Positions 1 through 5,591 of a stretch of DNA of 6,186 nt are shown here, in pieces. The number at the start of each line of letters is the position of its first letter. Positions within the stretch are counted from its first letter, which is position 1. The notes below the pieces were generated by a model. The model was not told the DNA's origin. It saw nothing but the letters and a program-made list of their open reading frames with translations, and ran no database searches. The translations under genes and the position numbers were made by a program. Source of the DNA: Desulfobacteraceae bacterium (GTDB taxonomy: Bacteria > Desulfobacterota > Desulfobacteria > Desulfobacterales > Desulfobacteraceae); the NCBI GenBank assembly GCA_023140455.1, contig JAGLLQ010000096.1:1-6186 (forward strand), read 5' to 3'.

Positions 1-947
1 GAATAGACTTTTTCAAGCTCTTCTTTGGAAACTCCTTCTTCCATAAGAGTCCTGTATATAATATTTCTTTTCTTAATGCTGCCGATCATACCTATATATG
101 AAGCGCTGGTGCCAAGGGCATTTTGCAGTACCACTTTATCATAAAGATGCCCCCGGGTGATGATTAGGACATATGATCTCCGGGAAATAGTCAGTTTTTC
201 AAAGGCATTTTTAAAATCAGAAATAATAATTTCATCTGCCAAAGGAAATCTTTGGCTGTTGGCAAATTCAGGTCTGTCATCAACAATAATAATTTTAAAT
301 CCCACCATTTTTGCAAGTTGTGCAACAAATAAAGAAACATGGCCTGCACCAAAAATAACAACTTCAGGATTCAGAGCTATGTTTTCTACAAAGATATCCA
401 GGTTTTCATTAAAAGAAAGCAATTCACAAGGATTGTTTTTATTCAAACCTATTTTGTTTACATCAATTTCAGGAATAACTCCCTGGGTTGTTTCATCCTT
501 TTTAATGAACATCCTTGCACTGGTGTCAAGTGCGTGGATTCCATCTTCAATCCTGGTCACAAGCAGCCCGGATTTATTATTATTAATATGCTCTTTTACT
601 GCTGCAAATATTGACATTGTCTCTAAATTTTCCGGGAAAAGCGGCTCCATATATAAATCAACATCTCCACCGCAAATCATACCGGCATCTGCCAAATCCT
701 CGTCAGTCAGGTGGAATCGATAAATAAATGACTTTTCTTCTTTAAAAAGCTTTATTGCCTGTTTTTGAACCTTGTATTCTAAAAGCCCACCGCCAACAGT
801 TCCAATCAGTTTTTCATCTTCAGTAATAATACACATGGAGCCAACTCCCCTTGGAGTCGATCCCGAACGTCTGATGGTCCGTGCGAGAACAATTTTTTGT
901 CCTGATACAAGCAGTTCATTAACTTTAGAATATATATCTTTTTTCAT
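1..947 (-). CDS. xdhC: XdhC/CoxI-family molybdenum hydroxylase maturation protein (3' end cut by window)
   Basis: Reading from the ATG at 947, an uninterrupted frame of 315 codons runs off the window. XdhC-family proteins bind molybdenum cofactor and help load its sulfurated form into xanthine dehydrogenase-type hydroxylases in the cytoplasm. Visible family motifs are GSTPRGVGS (about residues 29-37), GTVGGGLLE (49-57) and MICGGDVDLYMEP (90-102) in the N-terminal domain. The C-terminal Rossmann domain shows VVIFGAGHVS (196-205), IIIVDDRPEFAN (219-230), RGHLYDKVVLQNAL (265-278) and YIGMIGSIKKR (284-294). Family members are usually somewhat longer, so only a short C-terminal tail is probably missing. 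The start is supported by an AGGA sequence nine bases upstream and by a one-base TAATG overlap with the stop of yqeC, which implies translational coupling. The family call is firm. Whether it serves a selenium-dependent enzyme is inferred from the yqeC neighbour. Confidence 0.93.
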   Translation of the reverse strand, partial: MKKDIYSKVNELLVSGQKIVLARTIRRSGSTPRGVGSMCIITEDEKLIGTVGGGLLEYKVQKQAIKLFKEEKSFIYRFHLTDEDLADAGMICGGDVDLYMEPLFPENLETMSIFAAVKEHINNNKSGLLVTRIEDGIHALDTSARMFIKKDETTQGVIPEIDVNKIGLNKNNPCELLSFNENLDIFVENIALNPEVVIFGAGHVSLFVAQLAKMVGFKIIIVDDRPEFANSQRFPLADEIIISDFKNAFEKLTISRRSYVLIITRGHLYDKVVLQNALGTSASYIGMIGSIKKRNIIYRTLMEEGVSKEELEKVY

Positions 948-1729
948 TATTTTGTTTCCTTTATTGCTTTTTTATTCTTAAGTGAAGCTATGACAACCAT
1001 ATCAATAATATCAGAATTCTTTATAAATCCGGTAATATTTTTTCCCTGGTCTATCTTTTTTGGGTTATCTGCTTTGTTCAGAAACATACAGCTTAAAAAG
1101 GCAGTTGGAATATCAGTGCCTGCCTTTTTTATCTCAAGAACAGCAGATGCTGCAATAGATTGTTCATCTATTATTCCTCCGATGGGCAAGCCTGTGTTGC
1201 TTGAAAAAAGCTTTGCTCTGTGGACATTATTATCATCAAGAATTTCCCCTACAGCATCAAGCCCTGTTACATGGATCAGATGGGTTGTCACTTTTGGCAC
1301 CAAAGGTTCATGAGTGTCAGTGGCTTTCAGAGGTTTGCGTTTAGCACCATCAGCCTCCACAATAATCCAGTCAAAACAATCTGCCTTCCACAATTGATCA
1401 ATGATATCAGGATCAAACCCTTTTAATTTTCTGCTTAATTTATTGGTATCAGAAATATGTTTGCTTCCCGCTGAAAAATGCCTGAAACGGCTTAAGCAGG
1501 ATTTTGATTTCTCAATAAGCTCCTCAACAGAATCTGCAGTAATAATATCTGGTGACAGATCAGGACCAGGCATGAAAATTTTAGTTGTGGTGGTTGTCAG
1601 AACTCTTTTACCGGATTCAGCAAGTTCTTTTGCCAAGTTAAACATCAGGCTTGTTTTTCCGCCTGCACCTATAATACTGATTACTCCCTGACCTCTAAGT
1701 TCTAATATATTCACTAACAAAGTGTTCAT
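947..1729 (-). CDS. yqeC: YqeC-like selenium-dependent hydroxylase accessory protein (putative NTPase)
   Basis: This 260-residue protein matches what I know of the YqeC family, which is found with selenium-dependent molybdenum hydroxylases. Its biochemical role is not well established. Visible motifs are a P-loop-like GAGGKTS (21-27), VLTTTTTKIFMP (43-54), IIVEADGAKRKPLKA (122-136), TGLDAVG (155-161) and LNKAD (217-221), the last resembling the NKxD nucleotide-specificity motif. Together these indicate a cytoplasmic nucleotide-binding protein. The ATG at 1729 is the first possible start, since an in-frame stop lies four codons upstream. However, the only Shine-Dalgarno-like bases (AGG) touch the ATG. 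A TTG at codon 4 would have AGGA at better spacing, so the exact start is uncertain. The stop overlaps the xdhC start by one base. Upstream lies an attC-like element whose R' box ends 7 bases from the start codon, so the native promoter may have been displaced or supplied by the inserted DNA. Confidence 0.9.
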   Translation of the reverse strand: MNTLLVNILELRGQGVISIIGAGGKTSLMFNLAKELAESGKRVLTTTTTKIFMPGPDLSPDIITADSVEELIEKSKSCLSRFRHFSAGSKHISDTNKLSRKLKGFDPDIIDQLWKADCFDWIIVEADGAKRKPLKATDTHEPLVPKVTTHLIHVTGLDAVGEILDDNNVHRAKLFSSNTGLPIGGIIDEQSIAASAVLEIKKAGTDIPTAFLSCMFLNKADNPKKIDQGKNITGFIKNSDIIDMVVIASLKNKKAIKETK

Positions 1730-1774
1730 CCTATAAAATTAACGCAAACCCGCCATCAACTCAAGCACTTTGAT

Positions 1775-1780
1775 ATTATA
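1775..1780 (-). promoter_or_regulatory. Possible -10 box upstream of yqeC
   Basis: A perfect TATAAT reads on the minus strand about 46 bases before the yqeC ATG. At 17 bases upstream there is only a poor -35 match (AGCTTA). The perfect hairpin at 1802-1842 overlaps that -35 position, so it could act as an operator or could simply block transcription arriving from hicB. This is sequence pattern only, in AT-rich DNA where TATAAT arises by chance. Confidence 0.3.
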
Positions 1781-1801
1781 ACTCTGATTATTTACCATAA
1801 G

Positions 1802-1842
1802 CTTATTAACAAATACTATTCTATGAATAATTTGTTAATAAG
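1802..1842. repeat. AT-rich hairpin (13-bp plus 5-bp perfect stems)
   Basis: CTTATTAACAAAT (1802-1814) is perfectly complementary to 1830-1842. Inside it TATTC (1817-1821) pairs with GAATA (1825-1829), leaving a two-base bulge and a three-base loop. It is nearly devoid of G and C and has no clear T-tract on the minus strand, so it is a poor intrinsic terminator. It could be the apex of the surrounding attC-like element or an operator for yqeC. Confidence 0.7.
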
Positions 1843-1877
1843 ATAAAGCTGTTCAGCTTGTGAGGTATTACTGCGGC

Positions 1878-1910
1878 AAACCCTTATTAAAAACTGAGTG
1901 GCAAGGGTTT
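1878..1910. repeat. 8-bp inverted repeat downstream of hicB
   Basis: AAACCCTT (1878-1885) is complementary to AAGGGTTT (1903-1910), with a 17-base loop. On the minus strand it lies just after the hicB stop, but no U-run follows, so termination is doubtful. It competes for the same bases as one end of the larger attC-like structure. Confidence 0.4.
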
Positions 1911-1912
1911 TG

Positions 1913-2269
1913 TTAACTTTCTGTGTGGGTAGAATGAACAAGTGCTGTTTTTAATGTATTCAGGCAAAAACTATTTAAACTTTCATCTGCCTGTAAAGCA
2001 CGTATAGCAAGGAATTTCTGCAGATCCTTTCCAGGGCGTAGTAGAAACTTGCCAGAATATTTTTTCCTTGTAGTTTCTGAGGGTAGAGGTTTGCCATCTT
2101 CTTCATATAGAACTATGTTTTCTTCTACAATTTTACATAGTTCTTTGTAAACCTCTGCCTCATTATCTCCATGGCAACCACCGTACATAAGATTTGGGCA
2201 GGAGCCCACATAACATTGATCTTCTTCAGACCATTCGACAAGCTTTAGATAACGATCCGAATCTTTCAT
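1913..2269 (-). CDS. hicB: HicB-family antitoxin
   Basis: This 118-residue protein fits the HicB antitoxins, which bind and neutralise the HicA mRNA interferase and repress their own operon. The N-terminal half has the HicB fold signature: DRYLKLVEWSEEDQCYVGSC (5-24), the CPNLMYGGCHGD segment (24-35), and a helix rich in E and K (38-50). The C-terminal part (about 72-110), starting YSGKFLLRPGKDLQKFLAIR, resembles a ribbon-helix-helix DNA-binding domain: a beta strand, then two helices with ALQADESLNSFC between. The start is supported by a strong GAGGAG ribosome site eight bases upstream, located inside the end of hicA, and by an ATGA overlap with the hicA stop. Its TAA stop lies inside an attC-like R'' box. 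The protein looks complete even though hicA is damaged, so it may be an orphan antitoxin. Confidence 0.9.
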   Translation of the reverse strand: MKDSDRYLKLVEWSEEDQCYVGSCPNLMYGGCHGDNEAEVYKELCKIVEENIVLYEEDGKPLPSETTRKKYSGKFLLRPGKDLQKFLAIRALQADESLNSFCLNTLKTALVHSTHTES

Positions 2270-2451
2270 TTTTTTGACTCCTCAATTGCTTTTTTAACAT
2301 CTCTTTCTTGATACTGCAAAGCATCAGATCCAACTTTACCTGAGATAGTAACAGGCTTTGCCACTTTTGGATGGACAAAATTTTGGTGACTTCCTTTCCC
2401 TCCACGATTAATAAATTCAGCTTTTTTAGTCGGTGTTTAGCAAATTGTCAT
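2266..2451 (-). pseudogene. hicA: HicA-family toxin, 5' end disrupted
   Basis: From 2436 to the TGA at 2266 the frame encodes 56 residues typical of HicA mRNA interferases. The sequence has EFINRGGKGSHQNFVHPK, carrying the His of the conserved KGSH segment, and then PVTISGKVGSDALQYQ. The stop overlaps the hicB start (ATGA), the normal hicAB arrangement. There is no usable start: the in-frame ATG at 2451 is followed by TAA at codon 5 (2439-2437), and no ribosome site is visible. The missing N-terminal helix appears in the neighbouring frame as AKHRLKK (2441-2421). That frame would join the HicA frame if the A-run at 2427-2422 had one more base, and would reach the ATG if the T-run at 2444-2442 had one fewer. 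Two compensating homopolymer indels therefore separate this from an intact gene. Decay, sequencing error or ribosomal slippage are possible, and decay seems likeliest. Confidence 0.8.
2276..2283 (-). promoter_or_regulatory. Strong ribosome binding site for hicB inside hicA
   Basis: The minus strand reads GAGGAG (2283-2278) eight bases before the hicB ATG at 2269. It would allow hicB to be translated independently of the damaged hicA frame. Confidence 0.7.
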
Positions 2452-2459
2452 AAGTGTTT

Positions 2460-2921
2460 TCAGTTATTTAGATGATTCATTGGTTGTCTGCACATTGTGC
2501 AATGATGTTCAAATTCTTCTATTATTACAAAACCAAAACGATCGTACAAACTTTTTGCAGGACTACTTGTAATTACAAAAAGGGTTATTGGTATTTGCAA
2601 TTTTTCTGACCGTTCAATTGTTTTACTAATAAGCTTTGCTCCTAAACCCATTTTTTGAAATTCAGGTTGAATTTGCAGTTGATGGAGATGCAGTTCTTTA
2701 GTTTTAGGAATTACCTTTATGATTCCAATTTGTTCTTCGCCGACCATAACGATTTTGGCATGTTTTAATTCATCAGCCGCCTTTTCAAGTTCCTCAATAT
2801 CGTTCCAACCGTGAGTATTTTCGAAAAATGGTTTCATCGTTTTGAGCCGAAGCTGGAACATAAACTCAATATCGTCATTAGTAGCGGAGTGTAAGCTATA
2901 ATTGATAATTTCTTGTTTCAT
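2460..2921 (-). CDS. GNAT-family N-acetyltransferase
   Basis: This 153-residue protein has the length and motifs of a cytoplasmic GCN5-related acetyltransferase using acetyl-CoA. The acetyl-CoA pyrophosphate loop is the segment QIQPEFQKMGLGAKLI (83-98), with the Q-x-x-G-x-G/A pattern on the strand-loop-helix. The preceding strand is KELHLHQL (75-82). The motif B-like end is SLYDRFGFVIIEE (124-136), where a Tyr is placed like the usual catalytic Tyr. The substrate cannot be told from sequence. GNAT genes, including antibiotic-modifying ones, are common integron cargo. The ATG at 2921 has no clear ribosome site and lies only 14 bases after the attC exchange point at 2936, as in many cassettes. 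The TGA stop directly follows AAATAAC, which could be the remnant of this cassette's own R'' box, but no attC follows and the broken hicA begins at once. Confidence 0.9.
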   Translation of the reverse strand: MKQEIINYSLHSATNDDIEFMFQLRLKTMKPFFENTHGWNDIEELEKAADELKHAKIVMVGEEQIGIIKVIPKTKELHLHQLQIQPEFQKMGLGAKLISKTIERSEKLQIPITLFVITSSPAKSLYDRFGFVIIEEFEHHCTMCRQPMNHLNN

Positions 2922-2929
2922 AATTAAAC

Positions 2930-3059
2930 TTATAACGATAAGCTGAGTGGTCGGGGGGCTTTAAGCCGACAACCTCTGCATGATTAAAATTTTTGTTAAA
3001 GCCAAAAACTTTCAAGAGCCTCTCAGTAGCACCCGATCCGCTCAAGCGACAGGTTAGCT
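2930..3059 (-). repeat. Integron attC recombination site (130 bp)
   Basis: Read on the minus strand, the site starts with R'' AGCTAAC (3059-3053), a 5-base spacer CTGTC, and an L'' box GCTTGAGCGG (3047-3038). It ends with L' CCACTCAGC (2950-2942), a 5-base spacer TTATC, and R' GTTATAA (2936-2930). The L boxes pair except for an extra T in GCTTGAG, an extrahelical base. The two facing spacers do not pair, as in the unpaired central spacer of attC sites, and pairing continues with TCGGG. The length is in the range of long chromosomal attC sites such as the Vibrio type. The stop codon of the gene at 3054-3434 falls inside R''. The exchange point would be between 2936 and 2935. No integrase gene is in the window. 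The R' box departs from the GTTRRRY consensus after GTT. Confidence 0.82.
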
Positions 3060-3434
3060 ATTTTTTCGAAATTTATCAGGGCTTATGACCTCATCCATCC
3101 AAACATTAACATTGCCACAAGAACAAAACCTACGAAGCACACCTGGTTCTGGATACTTTACAGGCCATTGGATTATTCGGTTTACTCTTGGATTGCCTTT
3201 TCGGTTATTTAGATAGCTGTTGATAATCATTGAATCATTCCATTCCGAATGCTTTGTGAGTAAGTTTTTTAGCAAATTGATACTACTATCCAAGCCAAGC
3301 CTGTGCTTAGGAATGTGTTCATGAAAAATATCTTTATAAGAACCGCTACTATAAATCCGAACACAAAAGCATTTTTCCTTAGGACAAAGGGTTTCGCAAA
3401 TTTGCCAACCAGTATAAATGCTTGAATTGTTCAT
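3054..3434 (-). CDS. Hypothetical protein, cassette-borne, cysteine-containing
   Basis: I do not recognise this 126-residue protein. It has no obvious signal peptide or membrane span, so it is probably cytoplasmic. Six cysteines cluster at both ends: C13, C17, C22 and C24 near the N-terminus, and C104 and C106 (CSCG) near the C-terminus, which could together bind a metal such as zinc. The middle is charged and Asn-rich, and residues 78-95 (from RKGNPRVNR to WPVKYP) are basic with aromatics. The ATG at 3434 has AAGG seven bases upstream. The TAA stop lies within the R'' box of the attC at 2930-3059, and the predicted cassette 5' boundary is at 3485/3484, about 50 bases before the start. Being a single compact orphan gene with an attC is typical of integron cargo. 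It is probably a real gene, though its function cannot be called. Confidence 0.72.
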   Translation of the reverse strand: MNNSSIYTGWQICETLCPKEKCFCVRIYSSGSYKDIFHEHIPKHRLGLDSSINLLKNLLTKHSEWNDSMIINSYLNNRKGNPRVNRIIQWPVKYPEPGVLRRFCSCGNVNVWMDEVISPDKFRKNS

Positions 3435-3476
3435 ATTTAAACCTTGTAAAAGGTATTATCATTTCGAAGGACCTTG

Positions 3477-3485
3477 ATAGCTAAC
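3477..3485 (-). other. Cassette 5' boundary (GTTAGCTAT core)
   Basis: The minus strand reads GTTAGCTAT here, an exact 9-base complement of the ATAGCTAAC that contains the R'' box at 3061-3053. In an integrated cassette the first bases after G^TT come from the cassette's own R' box and so should complement its R'' box. The match supports a mobile unit of about 549 bp running from 3484 to 2936. What lies upstream (attI, another attC or a genomic site) is not resolved. Confidence 0.65.
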
Positions 3486-3489
3486 AGTG

Positions 3490-3520
3490 TCAATAGATGG
3501 AAAATTATTCCATCTATTGA
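3490..3520. repeat. 13-bp perfect hairpin beside the cassette boundary
   Basis: TCAATAGATGGAA (3490-3502) pairs perfectly with 3508-3520 around a five-base loop. CTAA (3481-3484) and TTAG (3525-3528) flank it symmetrically at 4-5 base spacing, giving a short attC-like outline. However, the outer R box reads CTAAT rather than CTAAC and no extrahelical base is seen. It may be a degenerate attC or part of the insertion target. Confidence 0.6.
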
Positions 3521-3532
3521 GATATTAGTATC

Positions 3533-3570
3533 AAAACATGGAAAAATCCTCATTAATTTTTCCATGTTTT
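3533..3570. terminator. Possible bidirectional terminator hairpin
   Basis: A 15-bp perfect stem (3533-3547 with 3556-3570, arms AAAACATGGAAAAAT and its complement) encloses an eight-base loop. T-runs follow on both strands. It lies downstream of the FAD oxidase operon on the minus strand and before the cassettes. The low GC of the stem makes it weaker than a classical terminator. Confidence 0.5.
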
Positions 3571-3716
3571 TCAATACAATGTGAAATTATAGAAGTCAAT
3601 CAAAAATTCAATCATGATTCATCATTAAAACTCATGGATCAGGTTTGACAGGCTTTGTGTTATCTACATTGCAGGAGGGTTCAGATATTTTATATGTATT
3701 ATATCACTTTGCTTGG

Positions 3717-3810
3717 TAGAGCTTTGAAGGGCTTTTTATAGCGCATCTTTTAAACTTTTTTGTATTTTAAAAATTTAAAAACTAAGCGAGAAAAGTCCTT
3801 TAAAGCTCTA
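3717..3810. repeat. Long imperfect hairpin in the 3' region of the FAD oxidase gene
   Basis: The outer 20 bases of each arm (3717-3736 and 3791-3810, beginning TAGAGCTTTGAAGG) pair at 18 positions. The two exceptions become G-U pairs if the plus strand is the RNA, but A-C mismatches if the minus strand is. Further in, CGC (3742-3744) can pair with GCG (3786-3788), and TTTTAAA (3748-3754) with 3774-3780. The pentamer CTTGG flanks it at 3712-3716 and 3812-3816. It could be a transcription end for the operon, a miniature mobile repeat or a small structured RNA. Confidence 0.55.
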
Positions 3811-3875
3811 TCTTGGGACCAAATATATTAAAACTTTGATTCTTTCAGATAAAAGAACCCTATAGGTGGATTAAA

Positions 3876-5591
3876 TTATAATCCAAGTCCTCCTGGGCTC
3901 ATGATATTATTGGGATCAAAATGTTTCTTTATTGCTCTTAGTATATCCATCTGTTTTTCACCAAGATGTTGCTCCATCAAGGGCGCCATCATTCTACCGA
4001 CTCCATGGTGGTGGCTTAATGAGCCATGGTTTTCTTCAATTTTTTCTATTATGCCACGCTGAAACAACCTGAATTCATCAAGATCCTGCATTTTTGTAAT
4101 AAAAATAAAGTACAGGTTAGTGCCCTGAGCATAAAAATGGGATGCATGGGTCATACAGATGGTGTGGGGATTTTCTTTAATATAACTTCTTACACCATGA
4201 TAAAGCTCCTTGAGGTTATCCCAGGTGACAGATGCCTCAAGGGTATCAATCAATACTCCATAATCATTTAAAGCATCCCTCATATAGGGATCTGAAAACC
4301 TGCCCTTATGCCATTTTTTCATGGGGTATCCAGTCAAATAAAGTCCTTGATTTGATTTACTGACTTTTTTGATCTGTTTAAAAAGATTTTTTGAAAATGC
4401 TTTTTCCCCATCTGTCTGCCCCATCAAAAGGCAGCGTGATCCAGGTTTCATACCTTTTAATATCATAAATTTATCAAACAGGCCTCCTTGCAGGCCATAC
4501 ATTTTCATTGCCACATCAGTCTCTTCAGGATCAGAAAGTCTGAAAATTGAAGGCATACCAAACTCAGCCTGGCTGATCTGCTGTGCAGCATTGATTGCCT
4601 TGTCAAAATCAGGAAACATAAAAGTGAATTTTTTTGATGTTTCAGGCTGATATTGGAAAATCTTCATTGTTACAGCAACCAGCACACCAAAGCATCCTTC
4701 AGACCCTTTCATAATATCATTGATTTTTGGTCCTGTTGCAGTAGCAGGAAAATCATGGGTTTTAAAGGAGCCTGTTGGCGTTACATACTCCTGGCTGATT
4801 ACAAGATCGTAGGCATCACCATAAAAAGAAGATGCCTGACCAGATCCCAGTGTGACAACCCAGCCGCCTACAGAAGAAAACTCAAAACTCTGGGGGTAAT
4901 GCCCGCCAGCATATTGCTTTTTCGCGTTCAGTTTTTCCGGAGCATTATTTAACAAACCTTCATAAACAGGTCCCATCATGCCTGATTCAACTGTAATGGT
5001 CTGGTTAGTTTCATTAAACTCAATTACCTTATTCATATGTGTGGTCATTACCAGTGTGATCCCACCTTTTGGACAGGCAAGTCCAAGGGTAACCGAACTT
5101 CCTCCAGCATATACATGAACAGGGATTCTTTTTGTATGACAGAGTTCTACAATTTTTTGGATATCTTCCTTGCTGCTGGGATGCAGGACAATATCACAAA
5201 TATTTCCAATTTGTTCCTGTCTCAGGTTAATAATATCTTCCATGGATTTACCAGTGGAATATTTTAATCGTGAGTAGGTATCAAAAAATAAGTTATCTTT
5301 ACCGACAATCTTCTCAAATTCCTGCATATCTTCAGTGGAGATTATTGTCTTTTGCTTATCTTCATTATTATTCGCAACATAATTATCCTTAACAACCTGA
5401 TTGCCTAAATTGACACTATCTTGAAAATCAGTATCAGAAAGATTCAGCTCTTGTTTTATTACATTAAAAAATCCCTGGCTTGGATTTTTATAACAATCAT
5501 TAGCACCCCATTTAAATATTGATCTGAAGGATTGTGGCGCTGGTTCTCTTTCCAGCCATTCCGGCATAAAATCTTGTTTTTTATTTTTCAT
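3876..5591 (-). CDS. FAD-binding oxidase, alkyldihydroxyacetonephosphate synthase-like
   Basis: This 571-residue flavoprotein belongs to the PCMH/VAO superfamily and most resembles alkyldihydroxyacetonephosphate synthases (AGPS), which exchange the acyl group of acyl-DHAP for an alkyl chain in ether-lipid synthesis. A long N-terminal part is followed by the FAD-binding domain (about 130-312). This includes VYAGGSSVTLGL (160-171), GGHYPQSFEFSSVGGWV (229-245), the GQASSFYGD loop (251-259) and the ATGPKINDIMKGSEGCFGVL segment (285-304). The cap domain has FRLSDPEE (350-357, R351). LYFIF (493-497, Y494) and SHHHGVGR (526-533) correspond to the catalytic Tyr and triple His of AGPS. The C-terminus FDPNNIMSPGGL is typical of the superfamily. 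Relatives include glycolate and D-lactate oxidases, so the true substrate is open, but the HHH motif favours the AGPS branch. Its start overlaps the upstream kinase stop by one base (TAATG), with AGGA 11 bases upstream. Confidence 0.85.
   Translation of the reverse strand: MKNKKQDFMPEWLEREPAPQSFRSIFKWGANDCYKNPSQGFFNVIKQELNLSDTDFQDSVNLGNQVVKDNYVANNNEDKQKTIISTEDMQEFEKIVGKDNLFFDTYSRLKYSTGKSMEDIINLRQEQIGNICDIVLHPSSKEDIQKIVELCHTKRIPVHVYAGGSSVTLGLACPKGGITLVMTTHMNKVIEFNETNQTITVESGMMGPVYEGLLNNAPEKLNAKKQYAGGHYPQSFEFSSVGGWVVTLGSGQASSFYGDAYDLVISQEYVTPTGSFKTHDFPATATGPKINDIMKGSEGCFGVLVAVTMKIFQYQPETSKKFTFMFPDFDKAINAAQQISQAEFGMPSIFRLSDPEETDVAMKMYGLQGGLFDKFMILKGMKPGSRCLLMGQTDGEKAFSKNLFKQIKKVSKSNQGLYLTGYPMKKWHKGRFSDPYMRDALNDYGVLIDTLEASVTWDNLKELYHGVRSYIKENPHTICMTHASHFYAQGTNLYFIFITKMQDLDEFRLFQRGIIEKIEENHGSLSHHHGVGRMMAPLMEQHLGEKQMDILRAIKKHFDPNNIMSPGGLGL

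Larger units (their letters stand above)
1737..1918 (-). repeat. attC-like recombination site / long imperfect inverted repeat after hicB
   Basis: The two ends are imperfect complements. On the minus strand the 5' end is AGTTAAC (1918-1912) followed by AAAAC, CCTTGCCA and CTCAG. The other end, read inward on the plus strand, is AATTAAC (1737-1743) followed by GCAAA, CCCGCCA and CTCAAG, with small bulges between. This has the order R'', L'', L', R' expected of an attC site, with GTTAATT as R' and the exchange point between 1743 and 1742. The hicB stop codon lies inside the R'' box, as in many integron cassettes. At 182 bp it is long for an attC, and AAAC in the spacers could pair, which is atypical. 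A MITE-like element or an unrelated inverted repeat is the alternative. An internal hairpin occupies 1802-1842. Confidence 0.5.
3435..3875. other. Gene-free intergenic stretch with three hairpins
   Basis: These 441 bases lie between the FAD oxidase stop and the first cassette gene. I see no protein-coding gene of credible length on either strand. The stretch holds the cassette boundary, two perfect hairpins and one long imperfect hairpin, listed separately. Bases from about 3571 to 3716 show nothing that I can assign. Confidence 0.7.

Noticed and set aside
157..723. Long plus-strand open frame of 188 codons, hydrophobic and Ser-rich
   Set aside because: It is antisense to xdhC, which carries clear family motifs over the same bases. 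Its residues resemble no protein family, and it is best seen as a shadow frame.
1802..1842. Perfect hairpin considered as an intrinsic terminator of the hicAB unit
   Set aside because: The stem is almost all A and T and lacks a following T-tract on the minus strand. I report it only as a repeat.
3647..3676. TTGACA and TTGCA on the plus strand, considered as a sigma70 or sigma54 promoter
   Set aside because: There is no TATAAT-like box at the right distance, no GG at -24 for sigma54, and no plus-strand gene downstream.
3687..3734. Short plus-strand frame of 15 codons starting ATG TAT TAT ATC, with GGAGGG upstream
   Set aside because: It is very short, the spacing from GGAGGG to ATG is too long, and it overlaps the long hairpin, so there is no support as a gene.
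1737..3810. CRISPR array, insertion sequence or transposase
   Set aside because: No regularly spaced direct repeats are seen, and no transposase or integrase coding frame is present. The inverted repeats are single hairpins or attC-like.
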